Shown one piece after another: positions 1 to 8,088 of a DNA stretch of 37,607 nucleotides (positions are counted from its first letter, which is position 1; each line of letters opens with the position of its first letter). Position numbers and translations under genes: made by a program. Location: positions 1-37,607 of the forward strand of contig CADBLU010000056.1 in NCBI GenBank assembly GCA_902795605.1, read 5' to 3'. The notes below the pieces were generated by a model that did no database searches, was not told where the DNA came from, and saw only the letters and a program-made list of their open reading frames with translations. Source of the stretch: an uncultured Prevotellaceae bacterium (GTDB lineage Bacteria > Bacteroidota > Bacteroidia > Bacteroidales > Bacteroidaceae).

Positions 1-46
1 ACTCCTAAACTCCTAATCTTCTAATCTCCTGATTCTCAAGAATTCG
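1..46 (-). repeat. Degenerate octamer tandem repeat after the YqeY-domain gene
   Basis: Read on the minus strand this stretch is built of 8-bp units: TTAGGAGT twice, then the variants TTAGAAGA, TCAGGAGA and CTTGAGAA towards the gene. The array begins right after the stop codon of the upstream gene and runs off the window edge, so its full length is unknown. The unit differs by one base from the commonest unit of the array at 33599-33718 (TTAGGCGT in the same phase). No hairpin or T-run is visible, so it is not an ordinary terminator. The function is unknown. Confidence 0.75.
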
Positions 47-496
47 TTATGCGAGCAGCCGTTTGACGATGGCGGAGATGGTGCGGCCGTCGGCCTGTCC
101 GGCCAGTTGCTTGGAGACGATGCCCATCACCTTGCCCATGTCTTTCATGCCCGAGGCGCCCGTCTGGGCGATAGCCTCCTTGACGGCGGCCTCTATCTCC
201 TCCTCGCCGAGCTGCGGGGGGAGGTAGCTCTCGATGACGGCCACCTGGGCCAGTTCGTCGTCGGCGAGGTCCTGGCGTCCCTGTCCGGCGAAGATGGCGG
301 CTGCCTCACGTCCCTGCTTGGCCAGTTTCTGTATGATCTTGATAGCGTCGGCGTCGGAGAGCGTGTCGTTGGCTCCCGGAGCCGTCTTGGCTTCGATGAA
401 GACCTTCTTGATGTTGCGCAGTGCGTCGAGGCGCACTTTGTCGCGGGCCTTCATGGCGGCCTTGATGTCCTCGCTGATTTGGTCGTAGAGTGTCAT
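47..496 (-). CDS. GatB/YqeY domain-containing protein
   Basis: A 149-residue protein matching the stand-alone YqeY family in length and layout. The N-terminal half is helical, starting MTLYDQISEDIKAAMKARD. A conserved segment around residues 86-95 contains ESYLPPQLGE, and the C-terminal helical part has GMKDMGKVMGIV and ends in ISAIVKRLLA. The domain resembles the tail domain of GatB, the tRNA-dependent amidotransferase subunit that contacts tRNA. Stand-alone YqeY proteins have no firmly established reaction. The gene lies 12 bp downstream of ftsZ on the same strand and is probably co-transcribed as the last gene of the dcw cluster. The start is ATG. The family call is secure; the role is not known. 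Confidence 0.9.
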   Translation of the reverse strand: MTLYDQISEDIKAAMKARDKVRLDALRNIKKVFIEAKTAPGANDTLSDADAIKIIQKLAKQGREAAAIFAGQGRQDLADDELAQVAVIESYLPPQLGEEEIEAAVKEAIAQTGASGMKDMGKVMGIVSKQLAGQADGRTISAIVKRLLA

Positions 497-508
497 GGCT
501 TGCTGGGA

Positions 509-1810
509 TTAGAATAAGATTTTGTTGGTGCCTGCTCCGCCGTTGTCGCCGTCCTCGTCGCTGTTGTCCTCGGCGTCTCCTAATGAGAGTTTCACGATGT
601 CCTCATAGTTCTTGCGGGTGCGGCGGTAGGTGGGCACACTCTCCACGGCGAGGATGACGTCCTCGTTGTCGAGGTCTTCCTGCTTGAAGTGGTAGATGAA
701 TGCTCTGCGCTTGTGCGGAGTGGTGTTGTCTTTGTAGTACTTGCCACGGCGCTCTGCGAGGTCGGCGCGCTTCTCCTCCTCCAAGTGGCTGTTCTTGGTG
801 ACGTGGCCGTTCATGCCGTCGACATTCTCGATGCCGAAGCCAGTGGCGAGGATGGTGATCTTGACTTTCTTGCCCAGTTCGGGGTCAACGGCGAGTCCCC
901 ATTTGATTTCGAAGTCTTCGCCGAACTTGGCCATGAACTCGTTGACGTCGTTCATCTCCTCCATCATGAGGCCGCCGATTTCCTTGTCGTCGCAGTAGGT
1001 GATGCTGAGGAGGATCTTCTTTGAGTTGTAGACATCGTTGTCGGAGAGCAGCGGTGAGTGGAGGGCATCCTCGATGGCCTTCTTCACGCGGCCTTCTCCC
1101 TCTCCGTAGCCGGTACTCATGATGGCCACGCCACCGTCTTTGAGTACGGTTTTCACATCGTTGAAGTCAAGGTTGATGATGCCTCTGACGGTGATGATCT
1201 CGGCGATGCTCTTGGCGGCGATGCTCAGAGTGTCGTCGGCCTTGGCGAAGGCGTTGGCCACAGAGAGGTCGGGATAGATCTCGCGGAGGCGCTCGTTGTT
1301 GATGACGAGGAGTGCGTCGACGTGCTTCGACATCTCCTCGACGCCGTCGAGGGCCTGGTCGATTTTGTTGGCTCCCTCAAACTTGAAGGGGATGGTGACG
1401 ATGCCCACGGTGAGGATACCGTTTTCCTTGGAGAGGCGTGCGATGACGGGTGCGGCTCCTGTGCCTGTGCCGCCGCCCATACCTGCGGTGATGAACGACA
1501 TCTTGGTGCCGTCGTTGAGCATGCGGCGAATCTCGTCCTCGCTGTCTTCGGCGGCCTTGCGTGCCACCTCGGGTTTGTTGCCTGCTCCGAGTCCTTCCTG
1601 TCCGAGTTGGATATGTACGGGCACGGGTGAGGCGTCGAGGGCCTGGCGGTCGGTGTTGCAGAGCACGAACGTCACATCGTGTATGCCTTCACGGTACATG
1701 TGGTTGACAGCGTTGCCTCCGCCGCCGCCCACGCCGATGACTTTGATGATGCAGTTTTCCTTTGGGAGTTCTTCGAAATCAAGACTCACGGGTTTATTCT
1801 TGTCTGGCAT
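509..1810 (-). CDS. ftsZ: Cell division protein FtsZ
   Basis: This is the tubulin-like GTPase that polymerises into the Z ring at midcell. The 433-residue protein shows the glycine-rich nucleotide-binding segment GVGGGGGNAV (about residues 26-35), the tubulin signature GGGTGTG (112-118), and the T7 catalytic loop NLDFNDV (213-219), which completes GTP hydrolysis on the next subunit. After the conserved core comes a linker and a peptide SVPTYRRTRKN that resembles the C-terminal partner-binding peptide. Here that peptide is followed by an acidic tail (DAEDNSDEDGDNGG) ending NKILF. The gene follows ftsA by 51 bp and precedes the YqeY-domain gene by 12 bp, which fits the usual dcw order. The start is ATG. 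Confidence 0.98.
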   Translation of the reverse strand: MPDKNKPVSLDFEELPKENCIIKVIGVGGGGGNAVNHMYREGIHDVTFVLCNTDRQALDASPVPVHIQLGQEGLGAGNKPEVARKAAEDSEDEIRRMLNDGTKMSFITAGMGGGTGTGAAPVIARLSKENGILTVGIVTIPFKFEGANKIDQALDGVEEMSKHVDALLVINNERLREIYPDLSVANAFAKADDTLSIAAKSIAEIITVRGIINLDFNDVKTVLKDGGVAIMSTGYGEGEGRVKKAIEDALHSPLLSDNDVYNSKKILLSITYCDDKEIGGLMMEEMNDVNEFMAKFGEDFEIKWGLAVDPELGKKVKITILATGFGIENVDGMNGHVTKNSHLEEEKRADLAERRGKYYKDNTTPHKRRAFIYHFKQEDLDNEDVILAVESVPTYRRTRKNYEDIVKLSLGDAEDNSDEDGDNGGAGTNKILF

Positions 1811-1861
1811 ATTCTTGTTTTTTTGATGGTGTATGGATAGGTGGAAAGTGGTTTTGCAATG

Positions 1862-3346
1862 TTATTTCGTCTCGTCCTCTTCAGACTCCTCAGAGATGAG
1901 TTTCTTGCCGAATTCTTTCAGTTGGCCGAAGGTGCGTGTGAAGAAGCCGCCTTTCTTTGCGGCTGCGGCTCTCTCCTGCTCCTGACGCTCGCGTTCGATA
2001 CGCTCGCGCTCGGCTCTTTCGGCCTCCTCTTTCTCGCGTTGCTGTTCGATCTTGCGGCGGCGCTCTTCGAGTTCGGCGGGGCCAATGACTTTGCCTTCCT
2101 TATCGACAGAGGTGCGGCCCTGTCTGCCGGTGATGTCGGCGTTGGGGTCGGTGGTGTTGCCCGTCACGTCGAAGAGGTCGACCTTGGGGTTGATGGCCGA
2201 GCCGGCGCAGTTGATGTCGCCTTTGGCGAGGAGTCCGAGGGCGGTGTTCATGGTGCCTTTGCGGTCGTTGATCTCCTTGTCGGTCGAGGTGACGTTCTGT
2301 GTGACGGTGCCGGCGATGCGGATTTTCTGGCTGCCGGTGATGTTGGCGAATGCCTTCTTGATTTCCTTGAGGTTGGAGCCGCCTCCGGTGAGGATGATGC
2401 CTCCGGTGAGTTTGCCGCTGTATTCTTGCGGCACCTGCTCCCATGCGTTGGTGATGATCTCGTTGACGCGGGCCTCGACGATGTCGACGAAAGTCTGCTG
2501 GTCTACCGAGCGCTCGTTGTCGATGGGCAGTGTCTTCTGCGAGTCGATGTCGTTGTAGTCGGTATATGCCACAGCATAGTCGAGTTTCATCTGCTCGGCG
2601 GTGCTGTCCTCCATCTGCAGCGATGCGATGTCTTTGGTGATGTTGTTGCCTCCGAGGGGGATGACAGCGAGGTGGCGGAGGATGTTTTTGTAGTAGACGG
2701 AGACGGTGGTGGTGTCGGCGCCGAGGTCGACGAGTATACATCCGCTGCGTTTCTCTGTCTCGGTGAGCACGCTGTGTGCGAGTGCGATAGGTGCGAGATA
2801 CATCTCAGCGATGGAGATGTTGGCGTTCTCGAAGCACTTGTTGAGGTTGCGGTAGAACGACTTGCGGTAGAGGATGTTGAGGAAGTTGCCCTCTATCTTG
2901 CTGCACTGGATGCCGACGGGGTCAATCTGGTATTGTGTGCCCACTTTGTATTCCTGTGTGGCGGCGTCGAGGATTTCCTGGTCGGGATAGACCATGCTCC
3001 TGTTGTTGTCCATGAGCTCGTTGATGAGGTCCTGCGTGATGATGGTGTCATCGGGCAGGTTCTTGGGGATGACGTTGCGCACGCTTCGGATGGACTGTCC
3101 TCCCACTCCCACATAGACCTGCGAGATTTCCGATTTGAGGAGAGTCTTGAGTTTCTTGATGATGTTGGTCAGACAAATGCTTGTCTTGTCGATGTTGTAG
3201 ACCACTCCCTTGCGGATGCAGGAGGTGGCGTCTTCCCTCACGACGGCGAGCACCTGGAGGTTGCCGTCCATACTCTTCTTTCCGGCGATGCCGGTGATCT
3301 TCGAAGAGCCCAGTTCGATTGCTACGATGAATTCCTTTGCTGCCAT
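1862..3346 (-). CDS. ftsA: Cell division protein FtsA
   Basis: This is the actin-like ATPase that tethers FtsZ to the inner membrane and recruits later divisome proteins. The 494-residue protein begins with the phosphate-binding segment VAIELGSSKITGIAGKK. It carries the second phosphate motif LVDLGADTTTVSV near residue 215 and the adenosine motif ILTGGGSNL near 320. It is longer than Proteobacterial FtsA (about 420 residues). The extra length is a charged Glu/Arg-rich helix (LEERRRKIEQQREKEEAERA and onward), and the C-terminus is an amphipathic segment (FFTRTFGQLKEFGKKLI) that fits the usual membrane-targeting helix. It lies between ftsQ (44 bp upstream) and ftsZ. Confidence 0.97.
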   Translation of the reverse strand: MAAKEFIVAIELGSSKITGIAGKKSMDGNLQVLAVVREDATSCIRKGVVYNIDKTSICLTNIIKKLKTLLKSEISQVYVGVGGQSIRSVRNVIPKNLPDDTIITQDLINELMDNNRSMVYPDQEILDAATQEYKVGTQYQIDPVGIQCSKIEGNFLNILYRKSFYRNLNKCFENANISIAEMYLAPIALAHSVLTETEKRSGCILVDLGADTTTVSVYYKNILRHLAVIPLGGNNITKDIASLQMEDSTAEQMKLDYAVAYTDYNDIDSQKTLPIDNERSVDQQTFVDIVEARVNEIITNAWEQVPQEYSGKLTGGIILTGGGSNLKEIKKAFANITGSQKIRIAGTVTQNVTSTDKEINDRKGTMNTALGLLAKGDINCAGSAINPKVDLFDVTGNTTDPNADITGRQGRTSVDKEGKVIGPAELEERRRKIEQQREKEEAERAERERIERERQEQERAAAAKKGGFFTRTFGQLKEFGKKLISEESEEDETK

Positions 3347-3389
3347 ATTGTCTTTATGTTTTTATATGATCTTGTTGATTGTCTTTATG
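3347..3389 (-). repeat. 12-bp direct repeat in the ftsQ-ftsA spacer
   Basis: The spacer contains two exact copies of CATAAAGACAAT (minus strand), at 3378-3389 and 3347-3358. The first copy is adjacent to the ftsQ stop codon and the second directly precedes the ftsA ATG. The copies are 31 bp apart, centre to centre. This may be a local duplication or a binding or translation signal; nothing in the sequence decides between these. Confidence 0.6.
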
Positions 3390-3390
3390 C

Positions 3391-4209
3391 TTATTGTTCT
3401 TCTTCGACGGATTTGGTCTTGTGTTTGCTTTTGCGGCAGATGACCTGGTTGTCGAACTCGAGGTTGATGTATGCGTATTTGTTCCATCCCACCTCATTGA
3501 GCCCATAGCGGTAGAACTTGTCGAGGCGATGCATTTTTTTCTGCATGAAGGCTTCGATTCTGCTCTCCCTCTTTTTTATGTCGTTGGTCTCGGGCAGTCG
3601 TCCGAGGCACACGATATGGTTGCCGATGCGTGGTATGATTTCGATGTTCTTGTCGGGGAGCACGTTAATCTGCTCCACCTGGTTGCTCCACAGTTCGTGG
3701 TCGGTGAGCCACTGGCACACGGGCTTGAGGTAGTTTTGCGCATACCACTGGCTGACATTGCCCGTGGTGATGATGAGGTCGGAGGTGTATCGTCCTCTCT
3801 GGATGATGTGGCCGTCGACATCGATGTAGTAGTCTTCTCCATTGTCGGCCTTGACCCTGAACAAGGGGAGGCGCTGTGTGATGGTGATGCCCACATAGCC
3901 GTCGTCGGTCTTGTGGCATTCCACGCCGTTGATGAAATTATTCTCGAGGAGGGTGTTCTCGATGGCCCTGAGGTCGACGAGGTCGAGTTTCTTCCCTTTG
4001 GGGTAGAGATGTTTCTTCACGAGGATGTTTTTCACCTCGACAGCTTTGAGGAATCCGCTGGAATCTTTGTCGGCGATGGAAATGCGCACCTTATCGCAGG
4101 TGAGCTGGCTGCGGTCGGGCCGGTTGAACGACGTGACCGCGAGCACGAGGTATGCCGCGAGCGCTGTGTTGAGCACAGCCATGATGGTCTTGTTCCAGTT
4201 GATGTACAT
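3391..4209 (-). CDS. ftsQ: Cell division protein FtsQ
   Basis: A 272-residue single-pass inner-membrane protein with a periplasmic domain. The short cytoplasmic N-terminus is followed by a membrane helix (about residues 9-27, MAVLNTALAAYLVLAVTSF). Next comes a POTRA/FtsQ-like region with VEVKNILVKKHLYP and the LDLVDLRAIENTLLENNFINGV pattern seen in FtsQ/DivIB proteins. FtsQ scaffolds the FtsB/FtsL/FtsW/FtsI part of the divisome. The basic C-terminal tail (CRKSKHKTKSVEEEQ) is unremarkable. Identification rests on topology, these patterns and position: it directly abuts murC with no intervening base and precedes ftsA. FtsQ is poorly conserved, so synteny carries much of the weight. Confidence 0.9.
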   Translation of the reverse strand: MYINWNKTIMAVLNTALAAYLVLAVTSFNRPDRSQLTCDKVRISIADKDSSGFLKAVEVKNILVKKHLYPKGKKLDLVDLRAIENTLLENNFINGVECHKTDDGYVGITITQRLPLFRVKADNGEDYYIDVDGHIIQRGRYTSDLIITTGNVSQWYAQNYLKPVCQWLTDHELWSNQVEQINVLPDKNIEIIPRIGNHIVCLGRLPETNDIKKRESRIEAFMQKKMHRLDKFYRYGLNEVGWNKYAYINLEFDNQVICRKSKHKTKSVEEEQ

Positions 4210-5586
4210 TTACTTCTCTTTGATGATGTCTGCTATCTGGTGGCTGAAGTTGTCGAGGTCGCCGGCGCCGAGGATGACGAGCACGTCGAAGTCGCGGCTG
4301 CGCACAAAGTCGAGCACGTCGCCGGTCTTTATCATCTGGCGTTTGACCTGACTTCCGAGGTTGTCGTAGATGAGCCGCGACGTGACTCCCGGTATGGGTT
4401 GTTCGCGTGCGGGGTAGATGTCGCAAAGCACCACCTCGTCGAGGATGCTGAGGCTGTTGGCGAACTCTTTGTAGAAGTCGCGTGTGCGGGTGTAGAGATG
4501 GGGCTGGAAGAGTGCGGTGATTTTGCGGTCGGCATAGAGTTGCCGGATGCTTTGCGCGCTCTGCCTGATTTCCATGGGGTGGTGTGCGTAGTCGCTGATG
4601 ACCACATGCCGGCTGTCTTTGAGGATGAAGTCGAACCTGCGGTCGACGCCTCCGAAGGTGCTGATGCCCTTCTTGAGTTCGTCGGGGGTGCATCCGTTGA
4701 GCCATGCCATAGCCATGGCCGCCACGGCGTTGTCGATGTTGATGGGCACGGGCTGTCCGAGGCTGACGCCGCTGACCGTCTCTTCGGGTGTGACGAAGTC
4801 GAAGGTGATTTCTCCGTTGCTGATGCGGATGTTGGCGGCATGGAAGTCGCCCTCGTCGCGGCTGTAGGTGTAGGTGGCTACGCCCTGCGGCGTGTCGGGC
4901 TTCATCTCGAGTCCGGTGTGGATGATGAGTGCCCCGCCCGGCTGTATGAGGGTGGTGTAGTGGCGGAAGCTGTCGAGATAGGCCTCCTTGGTGCCGTAGA
5001 TGTCGAGGTGGTCGGGGTCGGTAGAGGTGATGACGGTCATCCACGGCCTGAGCCAGTGGAAGGAGCGGTCGTATTCATCGGCCTCGATGACGACGTAGTC
5101 GCTGTCGGAGAAGATATAGTTGGTGCCGTAGTTCTTGGTGATGCCACCGAGGAAAGCGTTGCAGTCGAGGTGGCTTTGGTGCATAATATGTGCGCACATC
5201 GATGAAGTGGTGGTCTTGCCGTGTGTGCCTGCCACGCAGAGTCCTTTGTGTGTGGTGGTGAGCATGCCGAGCACCTGTGCGCGTTTGAGCACCTGGAATC
5301 CGTTGCTGCGGAAGAAGGTGAGTTCGCTGTGCGACTCGGGGATGGCGGGTGTGTAGACCACGAGTGTGGTCTCTTTGTGTGTGAACGGTTCGGGGATGAG
5401 GGCGGTGTCGTCGGTGTAGTGGATGCTCATGCCTTCCTTCTCCAGTTGGGCGGTGAGTGCCGAGGGGGTCTTGTCGTAGCCCGCCACGGGAAGTCCCTTG
5501 TGGAGGAAAAACCGTGAGATGGCGCTCATTCCGATGCCGCCAGCTCCCACGAAATATACGCTTTTTATGTCGTTCAGTTGAGTCAT
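4210..5586 (-). CDS. murC: UDP-N-acetylmuramate--L-alanine ligase
   Basis: A cytoplasmic ATP-dependent ligase that adds L-alanine to UDP-MurNAc, the first amino acid of the peptidoglycan stem peptide. The 458-residue protein has the N-terminal UDP-binding Rossmann motif VGAGGIGMSAISRFF (about residues 13-27). The Mur-ligase P-loop is GTHGKTTTSS near 120, the conserved EADEYDRSF follows, and the DYAHHP motif lies in the third domain. These are MurC rather than MurD/E/F features. The start ATG overlaps the murG stop by ATGA, and the stop abuts the ftsQ start. This indicates translational coupling along murG-murC-ftsQ. Confidence 0.98.
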   Translation of the reverse strand: MTQLNDIKSVYFVGAGGIGMSAISRFFLHKGLPVAGYDKTPSALTAQLEKEGMSIHYTDDTALIPEPFTHKETTLVVYTPAIPESHSELTFFRSNGFQVLKRAQVLGMLTTTHKGLCVAGTHGKTTTSSMCAHIMHQSHLDCNAFLGGITKNYGTNYIFSDSDYVVIEADEYDRSFHWLRPWMTVITSTDPDHLDIYGTKEAYLDSFRHYTTLIQPGGALIIHTGLEMKPDTPQGVATYTYSRDEGDFHAANIRISNGEITFDFVTPEETVSGVSLGQPVPINIDNAVAAMAMAWLNGCTPDELKKGISTFGGVDRRFDFILKDSRHVVISDYAHHPMEIRQSAQSIRQLYADRKITALFQPHLYTRTRDFYKEFANSLSILDEVVLCDIYPAREQPIPGVTSRLIYDNLGSQVKRQMIKTGDVLDFVRSRDFDVLVILGAGDLDNFSHQIADIIKEK

Positions 5587-6713
5587 CTGTTGTTAGGAGT
5601 AAAATTTTTAGCCATTTCTATGACAATGTCGGCGATTTTTTCCGCGGAATTGTGCTTGGCCAGTGTGAGGATGTGGGTGTGCAGGCTTTCCAGCCGGGCG
5701 TCGTCGGCCACGGTCTCGAAGGCGGTCTGCAGCAGCACCTGGGGCGCGTCGGCGTCGGAGACGTAGAGGGCGGCCTCCTTGTTGACCAGTGCCATGGCGT
5801 TGTGGTATTGATGGTTTTCGGCCACGTTGGGCGAGGGCACGAGGATGACGGGCATTCCCAAGAGGCAGAACTCCGAGATGCTGCCTGCTCCAGCCCTGCT
5901 CACCACGAGGTCGGCGGCGCGGTAGGCGGCACCCATGTCGCTGATGAAGTCGGTGACCTTGAGGTTGGCCACCGGTTGCTGTCTGGCAAGCCGCCCGAGG
6001 ATTTCCTCGTGGTAGTATTTGCCTGTCTGCCACAGGATCTGCACGTCACCGTGCTGTCTCACCATGTCGAGGTGCTGGAGCACGCTCTCGTTGAGTGTGC
6101 GTGCGCCGAGGCTTCCGCCGACGATGAGGATGATGCGCTTGGCGGGGTCGAGCCCCAGTTGTCCGGCGGCCTCTTCCCTGGTGAGGGTGCAGTTGAGGAG
6201 CGACTGTCTGACGGGGTTGCCGAGGTTCTCGATTTTCTCAGCGGGGAAGAAGCGCTCCATGCCGTCGTAGGCCACGCAGATTTTCTTGGCCTTCTTGGCC
6301 AGCAGCTTGTTGGTGACGCCGGCAAAGGAGTTCTGCTCCTGTATGAGGCACGGGATGCCCATGTCGGCGCACTTGTTGATGGTGGGGCCGCTGGCATATC
6401 CGCCCACGCCGACAGCGGCGTTGGGTGCGAACTCGCGTATGATTTTCTTTGCCATGCGCTGGCTTTTCCACAGCTTCCACAGCACGGCGAAGTTTTTCAG
6501 CAGGTTTTTCCTGTCGAATCCGCTGACTGGAAGCCCCTTGATGGGGTATCCTGCTGCGGGCACTCTCTGCATCTCCATCCTTCCCTCTGCCCCCACAAAG
6601 AGGATATCGGCGTCGGGCACCTTCTCTTTGATGGCGTTGGCGATAGAGATAGCGGGGAAGATATGGCCTCCTGTGCCACCTCCGCTTATGATGAATTTCA
6701 GTTGTTGACCCAT
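5583..6713 (-). CDS. murG: UDP-GlcNAc:lipid I N-acetylglucosaminyltransferase MurG
   Basis: A peripheral inner-membrane glycosyltransferase (GT28) that converts lipid I into lipid II on the cytoplasmic face. The 376-residue protein starts with the glycine-rich acceptor motif SGGGTGGHIFPA. It contains a second glycine-rich segment (VGGSLGAR, about residue 195) and the donor-binding region SRAGAGSISEFCLLGMPVILVPSP with the usual invariant Glu. It overlaps murC by 4 bp (ATGA). A 96-bp gap separates it from ftsW upstream and holds a promoter-like box, so murG may begin a secondary transcription unit reaching ftsZ. Confidence 0.98.
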   Translation of the reverse strand: MGQQLKFIISGGGTGGHIFPAISIANAIKEKVPDADILFVGAEGRMEMQRVPAAGYPIKGLPVSGFDRKNLLKNFAVLWKLWKSQRMAKKIIREFAPNAAVGVGGYASGPTINKCADMGIPCLIQEQNSFAGVTNKLLAKKAKKICVAYDGMERFFPAEKIENLGNPVRQSLLNCTLTREEAAGQLGLDPAKRIILIVGGSLGARTLNESVLQHLDMVRQHGDVQILWQTGKYYHEEILGRLARQQPVANLKVTDFISDMGAAYRAADLVVSRAGAGSISEFCLLGMPVILVPSPNVAENHQYHNAMALVNKEAALYVSDADAPQVLLQTAFETVADDARLESLHTHILTLAKHNSAEKIADIVIEMAKNFTPNNR

Positions 6714-6730
6714 AGTTGTTTTTTAAACTG

Positions 6731-6738
6731 CAAAAATA
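6731..6738 (-). promoter_or_regulatory. Candidate internal promoter (-7 box) before murG
   Basis: On the minus strand the sequence TATTTTTG fits the Bacteroidetes -7 consensus TAnnTTTG and is followed by CAG. It lies 17 bases upstream of the murG ATG, in one of the few larger gaps of the cluster (96 bp). No TTTG occurs at the ideal -33 spacing. It would give murG-murC-ftsQ-ftsA-ftsZ a separate supply of transcript. Confidence 0.4.
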
Positions 6739-6809
6739 ACCATTTTTTTTCTCTTAACGTAATTTTTTCACGTTTTTTTGTCCCTCTTTACCGTCATACA
6801 TGACAGAGG

Positions 6810-8081
6810 TCATTTGGCGGTGACTGCCACCTCTTTCTGCCTCCGGCGTGAGTCTTTCTTCTTGGCGGAGATACTGACGCTGAGGATGACACCGATATAG
6901 ATACAGTTGATGATGGTGGAGGTGCCTCCCTTGCTGATGAGCGGCAGCGGCTGTCCGGTGACGGGAGCGAGTCCCACGGCCACCATCATGTTGAACATGG
7001 CCTGGCAGACGAGCAGCAGGGCGATTCCCATGACGAGGAATGCCGGGAAATTGTTGGCGCACCGGTCGGCGATGCGTCCTGCCCTCCAGAGCAGGAAGAT
7101 ATACAGGAACATGACGAAAACGCCTCCGAAGATGCCGAGCTCCTCGATGATGATGGCATAGATGAAGTCGGAGAAGGCTTGCGGGAGCAAGTCTCTTGTC
7201 TCGGAGTTGCCGGGTCCTTTTCCTGTAAATTCCGACGATGCGATGGCGATGTTGGAGTATCCCACCTGCGAGTCGTCTCTGAGTTTGAACTGCTCTGGCG
7301 GCACTTCCTCGTTGTTGACGAACTGCAGGATTCTCTTTTTCCATGTGCCTGCCCTGTGGAAGATTTTGTCGATGGCATTCTCCTCTTGTTTCTCAGACTT
7401 CTCTGTCTGTTCGGTGAGCACGTTCTTTCCGTCGGTCTCCTCCTCCTTCTCTTTTCCGAAAGCGAGGACCAGCACGAGGAACACCACTCCTACGAGCGTC
7501 ACAAATCCGATGAGGCGTCCGATTTTCTTGAGCGCCACTCTGCCGTAGAACATCATTCCCACGACGACCATGCCGATGAGGATGGCGGTGGAGAGATTCT
7601 CGAGCATGATGAGAAACATGAGCGGCACGGCGATGGTGAGCACATATTTGAAGGTCTTCTCCTCGGTGCCCTCCTCTGTCTGCATGGCGCTGAGGATCTG
7701 CGCCACGGCGAGCACGATGGTCCCCTTGGCGATCTCAGAGGGCTGGAACTGTATTCCGAGCACCGACATCCATCTCTGTGCGCCGTTGGTGGTCTGTCCT
7801 GCGAGGAGCACCCACAGGAGTGAGACGACAGAGAAGATGAGCAGGAAGATGGTGGCCACCTTGAAGTATTTGCAGTCGATGTTCTGCACGATGACCATGA
7901 TGACGATACCTGCCGCCAGGATGGCGCCGTGCTTGAGGATGGGCCCCCAGTAGTTGGCCTTGTTGAAGGTGAGCGTGCTGGACGAACTGAAGACCTCAAT
8001 GAGACTGATGACACAGAGGAAGAAGAAGATCATCCAGATGACCTTGTCGCCTTTGAAGAAGTTGCTGATGGATATGTTCAT
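6810..8081 (-). CDS. ftsW: Peptidoglycan polymerase FtsW (SEDS family)
   Basis: A polytopic inner-membrane SEDS glycosyltransferase that polymerises lipid II at the septum together with FtsI. The 423-residue protein has about ten hydrophobic segments. It also has SEDS landmarks: GAQRWMSVLGIQFQPSEIAKG (after the third or fourth helix), a large extracytoplasmic loop with DSQVGYSNIAIASSEFTGKG, and C-terminal GLAPVTGQPLPLISKGGTS. The long charged loop (KEKEEETDGKNVLTEQTEK) is an insertion relative to E. coli. I chose the ATG at 8081 over an upstream ATG at 8126 because the longer form overlaps murD and adds a non-conserved tail. It lies 7 bp after murD. Confidence 0.95.
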   Translation of the reverse strand: MNISISNFFKGDKVIWMIFFFLCVISLIEVFSSSSTLTFNKANYWGPILKHGAILAAGIVIMVIVQNIDCKYFKVATIFLLIFSVVSLLWVLLAGQTTNGAQRWMSVLGIQFQPSEIAKGTIVLAVAQILSAMQTEEGTEEKTFKYVLTIAVPLMFLIMLENLSTAILIGMVVVGMMFYGRVALKKIGRLIGFVTLVGVVFLVLVLAFGKEKEEETDGKNVLTEQTEKSEKQEENAIDKIFHRAGTWKKRILQFVNNEEVPPEQFKLRDDSQVGYSNIAIASSEFTGKGPGNSETRDLLPQAFSDFIYAIIIEELGIFGGVFVMFLYIFLLWRAGRIADRCANNFPAFLVMGIALLLVCQAMFNMMVAVGLAPVTGQPLPLISKGGTSTIINCIYIGVILSVSISAKKKDSRRRQKEVAVTAK

Positions 8082-8088
8082 TTCGTTC

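Noticed and set aside
3379..5205. Long plus-strand open frame opposite ftsQ/murC (and similar ones at 1841-3508, 7954-9417, 12158-14035)
   Set aside because: These are antisense to well-identified dcw genes, have low-complexity Val/Asp/Glu-rich translations, no family motifs and no suitable starts. They arise from the codon bias of the real genes.
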